A stretch of DNA of 64,000 bases from Pseudolysinimonas_A sp041984585 (GCA_041984585.1 JBHIXX010000011.1:3378-67377); one strand, 5' to 3'; positions 35,759-44,535 are shown, numbered from the stretch's first letter. Notes: generated by a model not told the origin, from the sequence alone. Translations and numbers: made by a program.

Positions 35759-36886
35759 ATGACCGCCGTTCACTTCGGAGCCGGCAACATCGGCCGTGGA
35801 TTCATCGGCCTGCTTCTGCACGAGGCGGGTCACGAGGTGGTGTTCGCCGACGTCAACTCGGAGCTCATCGCCACGATCAACGCCACGCCGAGCTACCGGG
35901 TCATCGAGGCCGGAACCGGACGCGAAACCGTCGTGACCGGTTACCGCGGAATCGACAGCAGCGAGAGCCTCGAGGGGCTCATCACCGAGATCGCGCACGC
36001 TGACGTCGTCACCACCGCGGTCGGCCCGAACGTGCTCCGGTTCGTCGCGCCCGCCATCGCCGAGGGGATCCGCGCCCGCCGCGCCCCCGCACCGCTCGCC
36101 GTCATGGCGTGCGAGAACGCGATCGGGGCCACCGACCTGCTGCGCACCGAAGTCGAGACGGCTCTCGGCGGGGACGCCGACCTGCTCGGCGTCTCCGCCG
36201 TCTTCGCCAACACCGCCGTCGACCGCATCGTGCCCGAGCAGCACGGGCTCGGGCTCGACGTCCTCGTGGAGCCCTACTGCGAGTGGGCCGTCGAGGAGCC
36301 GCCGTTCGGCGGGGCTCCCCCCGTCATCCCGGGCGCCCACTTCGTGCCCGACCTGGCGCCCTACATCGAGCGCAAGCTGTTCACCGTCAACACCGGGCAC
36401 GCCACCACCGCCTATCACGGCCACCTCGCGGGTCACGAGACGGTCGCTGCGGCGCTCGCCGACCCCGCCGTGCGCGCGAGGGTCGAGGAGGTGCTCGCCG
36501 AGACGGCGGCGCTGCTCGTCGCGAAGCACGGCTTCGACCCCGACCAGCAGGCCGCCTACGCCGCCACGACGCTCGAGCGGTTCGCCAATCCCGCGCTCGA
36601 CGATCGGCTCGAGCGCGTCGGGCGCCAGCCCATCCGCAAGCTCGGTCGCCACGAGCGATTCGTCGGGCCGGCCTCCGAGATCGCGGATCGCGGCACCGAG
36701 CCGGTCGCGCTGCTCGCCGCCATCGGCGCGGCGCTCCGCTTCGACGTCCCGAGCGACGACGAGTCGGTGCGGCTGCGCGCGATGCTCCGCGACGGGGGCG
36801 ACGTCGTCGCCGAGGTCATGGGCCTGCACCCCGGCGACGCGCTGCATCCGGCCGCCGTCGCCGCGGTCGACGCCGCGCGCGACTGA
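35759..36886 (+). CDS. mtlD: Mannitol-1-phosphate 5-dehydrogenase
   Basis: 375 residues. NAD-binding HFGAGNIGRGFIG at the N terminus. The active-site helix region with KLFTVNTGHATTAYHG contains the conserved Lys-x5-Asn-x2-His. Oxidises mannitol-1-phosphate to fructose-6-phosphate. ATG 35759 has no strong ribosome-binding site and lies 13 bases after mtlF, so translational coupling is likely. Last gene of the PTS locus. Confidence 0.97.
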   Translation: MTAVHFGAGNIGRGFIGLLLHEAGHEVVFADVNSELIATINATPSYRVIEAGTGRETVVTGYRGIDSSESLEGLITEIAHADVVTTAVGPNVLRFVAPAIAEGIRARRAPAPLAVMACENAIGATDLLRTEVETALGGDADLLGVSAVFANTAVDRIVPEQHGLGLDVLVEPYCEWAVEEPPFGGAPPVIPGAHFVPDLAPYIERKLFTVNTGHATTAYHGHLAGHETVAAALADPAVRARVEEVLAETAALLVAKHGFDPDQQAAYAATTLERFANPALDDRLERVGRQPIRKLGRHERFVGPASEIADRGTEPVALLAAIGAALRFDVPSDDESVRLRAMLRDGGDVVAEVMGLHPGDALHPAAVAAVDAARD

Positions 36887-36943
36887 CCCGCATCCAGCGA
36901 ATCCATAGCCACCCGTAGCGGTGGTCATAAGCACCTCGGTGAA

Positions 36944-36963
36944 GGTACGGACGTACCCGTACC
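36944..36963 (+). promoter_or_regulatory. Dyad operator candidate upstream of the efflux operon
   Basis: GGTACGG and CCGTACC form perfect 7-bp arms around a 6-base centre, 25 bases before the first efflux gene and about 12 bases after a -10-like CATAAG. Size and shape fit a dimeric repressor site, such as TetR or PadR. No regulator gene lies next to it. Confidence 0.5.
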
Positions 36964-36987
36964 CCGCGCATCGCGCCCGAGGAGATC

Positions 36988-38190
36988 ATGACCCCCTTCG
37001 CCGCCCTGGCCCGCGTCCGCGCGCGCACCTGGATCGTGCTCGGCGCGATCGTCGTCGTGCTCGCCGCCGGCATCACCACCACGCTGCTGCTCGTCCTCCC
37101 GACTCGCTCGGAGGCGCAGGAGGTCACCACGACCGCGACCGCGAGTCTCGAGACGCTCGAGCAGAGCGTCGAGGCGAGCGGGACGCTCTCACCGCTGGTC
37201 ACCGAAGAACTGTCGTTCGCGGCATCCGGGACGGTCCTGTCGGTCGACGTGGTGGCGGGTCAGACGGTCGAGGCGGGCGACGAGCTCGCCGCCATCGACA
37301 CGCTCCAGGCCACCGCCGATCTGCTGCAGGCCGAGGCGACCCTCGCGGATGCCGAGGCGCAGCTCGCGTCCGCGAGCACCTCGTCCGCGATCGCGGCCGC
37401 GCAGGCCGCCGTCTCGGTCGCCGAGGCGGCCGTCGACGACGCCCAGGACGCCCTCGACGGCACCACCCTGACCGCGCCGGTGGCCGGCGTCGTGACCGCC
37501 GTGGGCGTGGAGGTGGGCGACGTGACCGGATCCGCCTCCGGCGCGGGCGGGACCTCGACGAGCACGAGCGCGTTCACCATCGTCGGCCAGGACTCGTGGC
37601 AGGTCGACGTCACCGTCGGCGAGGCCGAGATGGCGCTCATCGCCGTGGACAACCAGGTCGAGCTCTCGACCGACGACGGCACAGCTTTCTTCGGTGTCGT
37701 GTCGGAGATCGGGCTGCTCCCGTCGACGACATCCGGTTCTGCGGCCTACCCCGTGACCATCACGGTCACCGGCACCGCGGACGGCCTCTACGACGGGATC
37801 GCCGTCACCGCGACGATCATCTACGAGCGCCGCACCGACGTGCTGACCATCCCGAGCGCGGCGGTCTCGACCGCAGACGACGGCAGCACCACCGTGCTGC
37901 TCGTGCAGGACGACGGCACCCAGGTCGAGACCGTCGTGGAGCTGGGGGAGACATCGGGCACCCTGGTCGAGATCCTCTCCGGTCTCGCCGAGGGGGACGA
38001 GGTCGTGGTCGCGACCTTCACGCCGGGCGAGGGCAACGACGGGCAGACCGGCGTGTTCCCCGGCGGCGGAACGCTCCCCGGCGGCGGAACGCTCCCCGAC
38101 GGCGGAGGCTTCCCCGGTGGGGGCACCGAGGGCACCTTCCCGGGCGGCGGAACCGCTCCCGGCGCGACGACCGGCGGGCAGAACGGATGA
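36988..38190 (+). CDS. Efflux membrane-fusion protein (MacA/HlyD family)
   Basis: 400 residues. N-terminal transmembrane anchor (VLGAIVVVLAAGITTTLLLVL), split lipoyl domain (VLSVDVVAGQTVEAGDEL and GTTLTAPVAGVVTAVGVEVG) around a short Ala-rich helical hairpin, then beta-barrel and membrane-proximal domains. The last 50 residues are repeats of P-G-G-G-T-L/F, unusual for the family. GAGGAG precedes ATG 36988. Adaptor of the ABC exporter that follows; overlap ATGA. Confidence 0.9.
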   Translation: MTPFAALARVRARTWIVLGAIVVVLAAGITTTLLLVLPTRSEAQEVTTTATASLETLEQSVEASGTLSPLVTEELSFAASGTVLSVDVVAGQTVEAGDELAAIDTLQATADLLQAEATLADAEAQLASASTSSAIAAAQAAVSVAEAAVDDAQDALDGTTLTAPVAGVVTAVGVEVGDVTGSASGAGGTSTSTSAFTIVGQDSWQVDVTVGEAEMALIAVDNQVELSTDDGTAFFGVVSEIGLLPSTTSGSAAYPVTITVTGTADGLYDGIAVTATIIYERRTDVLTIPSAAVSTADDGSTTVLLVQDDGTQVETVVELGETSGTLVEILSGLAEGDEVVVATFTPGEGNDGQTGVFPGGGTLPGGGTLPDGGGFPGGGTEGTFPGGGTAPGATTGGQNG

Positions 38191-38897
38191 CGCGCGCCGC
38201 CGCGCGCCCCCGGACGGTCATCGAACTGTCCGCGGTGCGCAAGACCTATCGCACCGGAGCGATCGAATTCGAGGCCCTGCGCGGCATCGACCTCGCGATC
38301 GACGCCGGCGAATACGTCGCCATCATGGGCCCCTCGGGCTCGGGCAAGTCGACGCTGATGAACGTGCTCGGCTGCCTCGACACGCTGACCACCGGCTCCT
38401 ACCTGCTGGCCGGCGAGGACGTCGCCGAGCACGACGAGGGCGCCCTGGCCCGCATCCGCAATCGGGAGATCGGATTCGTCTTCCAGGGCTTCAACCTGCT
38501 GCCGTCCCTCTCGGCCGTGCAGAACGTCGAACTCCCGCTCGTCTACGCCGGGGTCGACCGCGATGAACGGCGCGACCGCGCGGAGCGCGCGCTCGACCGG
38601 GTCGGGCTCGGCGAGCGCCTGGTCAACAAACCGGGGGAGCTCTCCGGCGGCCAGCAGCAGCGCGTCGCGGTGGCCCGGGCGATCGTCGGCGAACCGACGA
38701 TCATCCTCGCCGACGAGCCGACCGGCAACCTCGACTCCGTCTCGACCGAGGACGTGCTCGGGCTGTTCGACGAACTGCACGCATCCGGACGCACGATCGT
38801 GCTGATCACCCACGAGGCCGAGGTGGCCGAACGCTCGCGGCGCGTGGTCCGCGTGCGCGACGGTCTGATCCAGAGCGACGAGGCGGTGGCGGCATGA
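38187..38897 (+). CDS. MacB-type ABC transporter ATP-binding protein
   Basis: 236 residues. Walker A GPSGSGKST, Q-loop VFQGFNLLPSL, signature LSGGQQQR, Walker B IILADEPTGNLD and H-loop THE all match the LolD/MacB subfamily. Coupled on both sides by 4-base overlaps to the fusion protein and the permease. Confidence 0.97.
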   Translation: MTRAAARPRTVIELSAVRKTYRTGAIEFEALRGIDLAIDAGEYVAIMGPSGSGKSTLMNVLGCLDTLTTGSYLLAGEDVAEHDEGALARIRNREIGFVFQGFNLLPSLSAVQNVELPLVYAGVDRDERRDRAERALDRVGLGERLVNKPGELSGGQQQRVAVARAIVGEPTIILADEPTGNLDSVSTEDVLGLFDELHASGRTIVLITHEAEVAERSRRVVRVRDGLIQSDEAVAA

Positions 38898-40126
38898 CCT
38901 GGGCCGACACCCTCGCCACGGCGTGGGCCGCCGTGCGGTCGCACCTGATGCGCTCCCTGCTCACCGTGCTGGGCATCCTCATCGGCATCGCCGCCGTCAT
39001 CCTCACCGTCGGGCTGGGCCTCGGCACGCAGAAGGACGTCAGTGCGCAGATCAGCTCGCTCGGCAGCAACCTGCTGATCGTGTCGCCGGGGAGCAGCACG
39101 GACTCGAGCGGGATGCGCGGCGGATTCGGCACGGCCGCGACGCTCACCCTGGACGACGCGGAGGCGCTGGAATCCGAGGTGAGCGCCCCCGATATCGCGG
39201 GTGTCGCGGCCGAGAAGTCCACCTCGCTCTCGCTCGAGGCCAACGACACGAACTGGACCACGACCGTGACCGGGGTGACCCCGTCGTGGCTCGAGGTGCG
39301 ATCGCGGACGGTCGCCGTCGGCGAGTTCTTCGACGACGAGGACGTGCACTCCTCCGCCCGGGTGGTCGTGCTCGGGTCGGAGACGGCGGAGGAGCTGTTC
39401 GGCACCACCGACGTGGTCGGCCAGACGGTCGAGATCGACGGCACGTCGTTCGACATCGTCGCCGTGCTCGCCTCGGCGGGCTCCGACAGCGCGACCAACC
39501 TCGACGACATCGCCCTCGTGCCGATGTCGACGGCGGCGAACGTGCTGATCGGGGGAACCGACAGCACGAGCGTGACGACCGTCTACCTGCAGGCCGCATC
39601 CGCCGATCAGCTCTCGGCCGCGTACCAGGAGGCGGAGACCATCCTGCTCAACCGGCACGGAATCACCGCGGCCGACGACGCCGACTTCAGCATCAGCAGT
39701 CAGGACGCGCTGGTCGAGACCGCGACGTCGGTCTACCAGACCCTCACGGTGCTGCTCACCGGCGTCGCCGCGCTGTCGCTGCTGGTCGGCGGCATCGGCG
39801 TGATGAACATCCAGCTGGTGTCGGTCACCGAGCGCACCCGCGAGATCGGCCTGCGCAAGGCGCTCGGCGCCCCGCCCGCCACCATCCGTCGGCAGTTCCT
39901 GTTCGAGGCCGGCATCCTCGGCCTCGCCGGTGGGCTGCTCGGCGCCGCGCTGGGGGCGGTGCTCGCGCTCGTGCTCCCCGGGATCATCGGCAGTTCCGTC
40001 GTGCTCTCGGCCACCGCCGTCGTGCTCGCGATCGGCGTCTCGATCGGCATCGGCATCGCGTTCGGCGTCTACCCGGCCGCGCGCGCCGCCCGCCTCGCCC
40101 CGATCGATGCGCTGCGCACCGAGTGA
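38894..40126 (+). CDS. MacB-type ABC transporter permease
   Basis: 410 residues. N-terminal helix (RSLLTVLGILIGIAAVILTVGLG), large extracytoplasmic MacB-PCD domain, then an FtsX core with three helices and the conserved TERTREIGLRKALGAPPATI coupling helix. Type VII ABC mechanotransmission permease; in monoderms usually used for peptide or antibiotic export. Confidence 0.95.
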   Translation: MTWADTLATAWAAVRSHLMRSLLTVLGILIGIAAVILTVGLGLGTQKDVSAQISSLGSNLLIVSPGSSTDSSGMRGGFGTAATLTLDDAEALESEVSAPDIAGVAAEKSTSLSLEANDTNWTTTVTGVTPSWLEVRSRTVAVGEFFDDEDVHSSARVVVLGSETAEELFGTTDVVGQTVEIDGTSFDIVAVLASAGSDSATNLDDIALVPMSTAANVLIGGTDSTSVTTVYLQAASADQLSAAYQEAETILLNRHGITAADDADFSISSQDALVETATSVYQTLTVLLTGVAALSLLVGGIGVMNIQLVSVTERTREIGLRKALGAPPATIRRQFLFEAGILGLAGGLLGAALGAVLALVLPGIIGSSVVLSATAVVLAIGVSIGIGIAFGVYPAARAARLAPIDALRTE

Positions 40127-40184
40127 CCGCCGCCCCGCCACCCCTCACCCCGCCACCCCTCACCCCGCTTCTGGAGACCACCCC

Positions 40185-41033
40185 ATGACCCGTCGCCTTC
40201 GTCGCCTCGTGCCGCTCACCGGCGCGTCCGCCGCACTCGTCCTCCTCGCCGGCTGCACCGCGGCCGCGACCGAGGCCTCGTCGACCCCCGCGCCGGCCGA
40301 GGCCGTCGTGCCCGCGGCGACCGACTTCGGCGTCTCGGGCGAGATCGCGCTCGTCGGCGACGGCGTGCTGCAGGTGCAGGATGCCGACTCGCAGACCGCG
40401 GTGAGCTGGACCGACGCGACCACGATCGAGGTCGAGGTCTCCGGCGTGCTCGCCGACGTCACGGTCGGCTCGTGCATCGTCGCGCTGGGGTCGGACACGG
40501 CCACGACGGTCGCGATCACCGACCCGGTCGAGGGGGTCTGCGGGACCGGCGCGATGTTCGGCGGAGCGGGGGGCGGGCCGGCCGGGATGCCCGACGGGAC
40601 CGGGATGCCGGCCGACGGCGAGCTGCCGGATGGCGCCGAGGCGCCCGACGCGAGCCAGATGCCGGACGGCGCGGCGCAGCCCGGGGACGGCGCGTCGGGG
40701 GCACCCGGCGGCGGGTTCGCCGCCGCTACCGCGGGCCTGGTCGTCGCCGTGTCGGACACGAGCATCACCGTCGAGGTCACGGATGCCGACGGGGTCGCCA
40801 CGAGCGCGGTGGTCGCGGTCGACGACGCGACCGCGTACACGTCGACCGTGGCCGCCGACACGTCGGCGTTCGAGGTGGGCCTCTGCGTGGTCGCGGACGG
40901 CGAATCCGACGACGCGGGCGGCTTCGCCGCGACGTCGCTCACGGTCTCCGACCCCGGTGAATCCGGGTGCACGACCGGGTTCGGCGGGGGCATGGCCCCC
41001 GGCCAGGCGCCTGGAGCGGAGGGCGACGAATGA
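40185..41033 (+). CDS. Secreted lipoprotein with two cysteine-paired beta modules
   Basis: 282 residues. Lipobox LLAGC with lipidated Cys24. Two similar modules of about 70 residues (near 47-122 and 187-270), each starting with a V-x-D-x-x-x-x-V strand pattern and each holding a Cys pair (GSCIVA...GVCGTG; GLCVVA...SGCTTG), joined by a Gly/Pro/Met-rich linker. They look like DUF5666-type OB-like repeats, which I state with modest confidence. GGAG precedes ATG 40185. Encoded between the permease and a second fusion protein, so probably a surface partner of this exporter. Confidence 0.7.
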   Translation: MTRRLRRLVPLTGASAALVLLAGCTAAATEASSTPAPAEAVVPAATDFGVSGEIALVGDGVLQVQDADSQTAVSWTDATTIEVEVSGVLADVTVGSCIVALGSDTATTVAITDPVEGVCGTGAMFGGAGGGPAGMPDGTGMPADGELPDGAEAPDASQMPDGAAQPGDGASGAPGGGFAAATAGLVVAVSDTSITVEVTDADGVATSAVVAVDDATAYTSTVAADTSAFEVGLCVVADGESDDAGGFAATSLTVSDPGESGCTTGFGGGMAPGQAPGAEGDE

Positions 41034-42820
41034 GCGCGCTCCGGCAGCGGGTCGCCGCGGCGGCCCGCGGGGCGCGGGGCGGCCTCCGGTCCGTGGGCGC
41101 GACGCTCCGCACGGCCGTCGGCCGGATCGGTGCGCTGCCTCGCCGCGCGGCCATCGCCGGGGCGGCCGCGGTCGTCCTGGTCGTGGGCGGCGCGGGCGTC
41201 GCCTGGGCGACCACCGGGTCCACCGCCTCCGGATACGTCACCGCGACCGCCGAGACCGGGTCGGTCGACGAGACGCTCACGCTGAGCGGGACCATCGCCT
41301 CCGCGACCCGCCGCGACCTCGCCTTCCCGGTCGGGGGGACGGTCGCCGCCGTGGCGGTCTCGGCGGGCGATGTCGTCGAGGCCGGCGACGAGCTGGCCGA
41401 ACTCGACACCGACCAGCTCGAACAGGCGGTCGACGCCGCCGCCGAGGCGGTCGCGCGGGCGGAGGAGACGCTCGCCGACGACCTCGAGTCGCAGACCGCG
41501 ACGTCCGACACCGCGTCGGCCGCGAGCACCGGCGCGGGCTCCTCGGGGTCGACGGGAACGACGTCGGATTTCTCGGCGGAGATCGCCGCGGTGACCGCCG
41601 CCCAGCAGACCCTTCTCGATCTGATCGACGCGGCGGACGCGTCGCTCGCGGCGGCGGGCACGGCCGTCGCCGACGCCGACTCGGTCTGCGCCCCGTTCCT
41701 CGAGGCGGAACTGGTCGCCGAGGCCGACGAGCCGGTCGAGCCGACCGACGGCGGCGGGGGCGTCGAGGAGGGCGACGACGCCGCGGATGAGGATGCCGAC
41801 ACCCTCGCCGCCGTCCAAGAGCTGCTCGAGGCCTGCCAGGCGGCGATCGCCGGGACGGCGACTGCGCAGTCGGTGACCCAGGCCGCCCAGGAGGCCGTCG
41901 CGGCGGCCATGGACGCCCTCGACGACGCCGTCGCCGCGCTTCAGGCCGCGGCGGGCGGCGAGTCCGGCGGGGCGGGCGGCGCCGGAGGCGGCGCATCGAG
42001 TTCCAGCACCGGCTCGACGTCGTCGGGCTCGTCTGCGGCGGGGGGCACCGGGTCGCCCACCTCGACGGTCGCGAGCGCCGCCGACATCGCAGCGGACCGC
42101 GCGGAGATCGCGGCGGCGGAGGCGGAGCTCGCGGTCGCCCGCGCCCAGCTCGCCGCCGCGGTGCTGACCAGCCCGATCGACGGGACCGTGGCCCAGGTGG
42201 CGTTCGCGGTCGGCGACGAGGTGTCGGCCGGGTCGACGACGGCGGTGATCACCGTCATCGGCGACGACGGCTACGTCGTCGAGGCGACGGTCGGACTGGA
42301 CGACCTGCAGCGGCTGACGGTCGGCATGACCGGGACCGCGATGCTGCCGAGCTCGGGTGTCTCCTACGCGGCGACCCTCGCATCCGTCGGCTTCGTGAAC
42401 GTGGCGACGGACTCGTCCACGCCGGCGTACGGGATCACCATCGCCGTGGACGCCGACGGCGACGTGCTGTTGAACGGCGCTGCGGTGCAGATCGCGATCG
42501 AGGTGGCCGTCGCCGCGGACGTGATCGTCGTGCCGGTGTCCGCCCTGCACCGCGCCGACACCGGCGACACCGTCGACGTGCTCGTCGACGGCGCGGTCGA
42601 GACCCGCCAGGTCGAGGTGGGGGCGCTGGGCGCCGAGTACGTGCAGATCGTGACGGGCCTGGACGTCGGCGACACGGTGGTGCTCGCCGATCGCACCCTC
42701 GAGATCTCGAGCGGCGACGACGACGTGAGCACCGGTCTGACCGGTCTCGGGGAGACCCAGACCACCGGCCCGGGGCAGTTCACCGGTGGCGGGCCGGCCG
42801 GAGGCCCTCCGCAGGGCTGA
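41030..42820 (+). CDS. Second, longer HlyD-type membrane-fusion protein
   Basis: 596 residues. A basic amphipathic N terminus, then a transmembrane helix (AAIAGAAAVVLVVGGAGVAWA). Lipoyl half LAFPVGGTVAAVAVSAGDVVEAGDELAEL, a very long Ala/Glu coiled-coil region broken by Gly/Ser linkers (about residues 150-360), second lipoyl half SPIDGTVAQVAFAVGDEVSAG, and barrel domains. C terminus Gly/Pro-rich. ATGA overlap with the lipoprotein. Confidence 0.85.
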   Translation: MSALRQRVAAAARGARGGLRSVGATLRTAVGRIGALPRRAAIAGAAAVVLVVGGAGVAWATTGSTASGYVTATAETGSVDETLTLSGTIASATRRDLAFPVGGTVAAVAVSAGDVVEAGDELAELDTDQLEQAVDAAAEAVARAEETLADDLESQTATSDTASAASTGAGSSGSTGTTSDFSAEIAAVTAAQQTLLDLIDAADASLAAAGTAVADADSVCAPFLEAELVAEADEPVEPTDGGGGVEEGDDAADEDADTLAAVQELLEACQAAIAGTATAQSVTQAAQEAVAAAMDALDDAVAALQAAAGGESGGAGGAGGGASSSSTGSTSSGSSAAGGTGSPTSTVASAADIAADRAEIAAAEAELAVARAQLAAAVLTSPIDGTVAQVAFAVGDEVSAGSTTAVITVIGDDGYVVEATVGLDDLQRLTVGMTGTAMLPSSGVSYAATLASVGFVNVATDSSTPAYGITIAVDADGDVLLNGAAVQIAIEVAVAADVIVVPVSALHRADTGDTVDVLVDGAVETRQVEVGALGAEYVQIVTGLDVGDTVVLADRTLEISSGDDDVSTGLTGLGETQTTGPGQFTGGGPAGGPPQG

Positions 42821-42856
42821 TCCTGCCGGCCGCTGCGGAAGGCGCCGGGATCGCGC

Positions 42857-42885
42857 TGGCGAATCCACGTCGGATGTCGTAAGGT
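42857..42885 (+). promoter_or_regulatory. Putative infA / alpha-operon promoter
   Basis: TGGCGA (42857-42862), 17 bases, TAAGGT (42880-42885). It restarts transcription of the alpha operon after the efflux genes and gives a leader of about 95 bases. Confidence 0.5.
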
Positions 42886-42901
42886 TGATCTTTGGTGCCT
42901 T

Positions 42902-42918
42902 GCGCCGTTTCTCGGCGT
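42902..42918 (+). other. infA leader hairpin with TTTCT loop
   Basis: GCGCCG pairs with CGGCGT (one G-U) around TTTCT, about 10 bases after the predicted transcript start. A longer-range GGTGCC/GGCACC pairing may enclose it. Related in loop sequence to the rpsL, rpsM and rpoA leader hairpins. Confidence 0.5.
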
Positions 42919-42987
42919 GGCCGCGAGCGGATCCGCGAGAGCGGGGGGCACCGCATCCCGCATGACCAGAGACCAGTTGTAGAAGGT

Positions 42988-43209
42988 ATGGCGAAGAAGG
43001 ACGGTGTCATCGAGCTCGAGGGCTCGGTGCTGGAGGCTCTGCCCAACGCGATGTTCCGCGTCGAGCTGACGAACGGGCACAAGGTGCTCGCGCACATCTC
43101 CGGCAAGATGCGCAAGAACTACATCCGCATCCTCCCCGAGGACCGGGTCGTCGTCGAGCTCAGCCCGTACGACCTGACCCGCGGCCGGATCGTCTACCGC
43201 TACCGCTGA
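42988..43209 (+). CDS. infA: Translation initiation factor IF-1
   Basis: 73 residues, standard: MAKKDGVIELEGSVLEALPN, HISGKMRKNYIRILPEDRV. ATG 42988 after AGAAGG. Upstream in-frame codons are leader, not protein. Confidence 0.99.
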   Translation: MAKKDGVIELEGSVLEALPNAMFRVELTNGHKVLAHISGKMRKNYIRILPEDRVVVELSPYDLTRGRIVYRYR

Positions 43210-43274
43210 TCTCTGAGAAGTAACGCCCCCCGGCACCCCGGGAGGGCGAGGACGGCGAGAAGAAGAGAACTCCC

Positions 43275-43391
43275 ATGAAGGTCAACCCCAGCGTCAAGCC
43301 CATCTGCGACCACTGCAAGGTCATCCGCCGCAACGGCCGCGTGATGGTCATCTGCAAGTCCAACCCGCGTCACAAGCAGCGTCAGGGCTAG
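43275..43391 (+). CDS. rpmJ: 50S ribosomal protein L36
   Basis: 38 residues, starting MKVNPSVKPICDHCKVI. Zinc ribbon complete: CDHC, later C and H (VICKSNPRHKQRQG), i.e. the C+ form. ATG 43275 with AGAAGAGAA upstream. Too short for most ORF cut-offs but certain by sequence and by position between infA and rpsM. Confidence 0.98.
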   Translation: MKVNPSVKPICDHCKVIRRNGRVMVICKSNPRHKQRQG

Positions 43392-43395
43392 CACG

Positions 43396-43419
43396 GCGGA
43401 GGTCATTTCTGACCTCCGC
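43396..43419 (+). other. TTTC-loop hairpin after rpmJ
   Basis: Perfect 10-bp stem (GCGGAGGTCA / TGACCTCCGC) with loop TTTC, 4 bases after the rpmJ stop. Nine of its ten left-arm bases and the loop are repeated at 44414-44437 after rpsK. Confidence 0.7.
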
Positions 43420-43430
43420 GCGCCCTGACG

Positions 43431-43453
43431 CGGGCGACCGTCCCGGTCGCCCG
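43431..43453 (+). other. Second hairpin in the rpsM leader
   Basis: Perfect 10-bp stem (CGGGCGACCG / CGGTCGCCCG), loop TCC. It is followed by a G/T-poor, AC-rich tract at about 43461-43518 and by further stems at 43519-43534 and 43541-43560, which completes the 216-base gap before rpsM. No ORF is supported in this gap. Confidence 0.6.
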
Positions 43454-43607
43454 GGGGCTGACCCGCGAACTACCGCAACCACAGACATACAACTGAACAG
43501 ACAGAGCACCACCACGACCCCGGCTCCGGCCGGGTGACACCCCGGGTCTGGAGGCCCGGGCACCGGTGGCGCGACGACCTCCAGACCATCCAGCAGGAGA
43601 ACGCCAC

Positions 43608-43988
43608 ATGGCACGTATCGCCGGCGTGGACATCCCGCGCGAGAAGCGCGTGGAAGTCGCACTGACGTACATCTACGGGGTCGGGCGCACGCGTGCGCTC
43701 AGCACCCTCAAGGAGACCGGGATCTCGGGCGAGATCCGGGTCAAGGACCTGACCGACGACCAGCTCGTGGCGCTCCGCGACCACATCGAGGGCACCTTCA
43801 AGGTCGAGGGCGATCTGCGCCGCGAGGTGCAGGCCGACATCCGCCGCAAGGTCGAGATCGGCTCGTACGAGGGCCTCCGCCACCGTCGCGGCCTCCCCGT
43901 CCGCGGTCAGCGCACCAAGACCAACGCCCGCACCCGCAAGGGACCGAAGCGCACCGTCGCGGGCAAGAAGAAGGCAGGCAAGAAGTAA
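43608..43988 (+). CDS. rpsM: 30S ribosomal protein S13
   Basis: 126 residues: MARIAGVDIPREKRVEVALTY, GIGR variant YGVGRTRA, RGLPVRGQRTKTNARTRKG. ATG 43608 after CAGGAGAA. TAATG overlap with rpsK. Confidence 0.99.
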   Translation: MARIAGVDIPREKRVEVALTYIYGVGRTRALSTLKETGISGEIRVKDLTDDQLVALRDHIEGTFKVEGDLRREVQADIRRKVEIGSYEGLRHRRGLPVRGQRTKTNARTRKGPKRTVAGKKKAGKK

Positions 43989-44389
43989 TGGCCGCTCCGA
44001 AGGCTTCCGCCGGCCGCAAGCCGCGCCGCAAGGAGAAGAAGAACATCGCCGTGGGCCAGGCCCACATCAAGTCGACGTTCAACAACACGATCGTCTCGAT
44101 CACCGACCCGTCGGGTGCGGTCATCGCCTGGGCCTCCGGCGGCGACGTCGGCTTCAAGGGCTCGCGCAAGTCGACCCCCTACGCCGCGGGCATGGCCGCC
44201 GAGGCCGCCGCGCGCAAGGCGCAGGAGAACGGCATGAAGAAGGTCGACGTGTTCGTCAAGGGCCCCGGCTCCGGTCGCGAGACCGCGATCCGCTCGCTGC
44301 AGTCGGCGGGCCTCGAGGTCGGGTCGATCCAGGACGTGACGCCCCAGGCGCACAATGGAGTTCGGCCGCCCAAGCGTCGTCGCGTCTAG
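43988..44389 (+). CDS. rpsK: 30S ribosomal protein S11
   Basis: 133 residues: HIKSTFNNTIVSITDPSGAV, YAAGMAAEAAARKAQENGMK, and the C-terminal NGVRPPKRRRV. In most bacteria rpsD follows; here rpoA is next, so S4 is encoded elsewhere. Confidence 0.99.
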   Translation: MAAPKASAGRKPRRKEKKNIAVGQAHIKSTFNNTIVSITDPSGAVIAWASGGDVGFKGSRKSTPYAAGMAAEAAARKAQENGMKKVDVFVKGPGSGRETAIRSLQSAGLEVGSIQDVTPQAHNGVRPPKRRRV

Positions 44390-44413
44390 CACCCACGAGG
44401 AGCCCGGCTGGAT

Positions 44414-44437
44414 GCGGAGGTCCTTTCGGACCTCCGC
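44414..44437 (+). other. TTTC-loop hairpin after rpsK
   Basis: Perfect 10-bp stem (GCGGAGGTCC / GGACCTCCGC) with loop TTTC. Nearly identical to 43396-43419; the innermost pair differs in a compensatory way (A-T versus C-G), as expected for conserved RNA structure. Confidence 0.7.
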
Positions 44438-44448
44438 CGGCCGGACTC

Positions 44449-44469
44449 CCGGGCCCGTCTCGGGCCCGG
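44449..44469 (+). other. Second hairpin in the rpoA leader
   Basis: Perfect 9-bp stem (CCGGGCCCG / CGGGCCCGG), loop TCT. A third stem CGCCGGAG/CTCCGGCG follows at 44470-44498, and then an AC-rich single-stranded tract at 44501-44533. Confidence 0.6.
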
Positions 44470-44535
44470 CGCCGGAGCGCAACCCACGGACTCCGGCGCG
44501 CACGACTTCCCACAACTCCACACACACCCTCCCGT

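Noticed and set aside
40136..40170. Tandem repeat of CGCCACCCCTCACCC before the lipoprotein gene
   Set aside because: Only two copies, outside coding sequence, with no sign of a protein-binding or mobile-element role.
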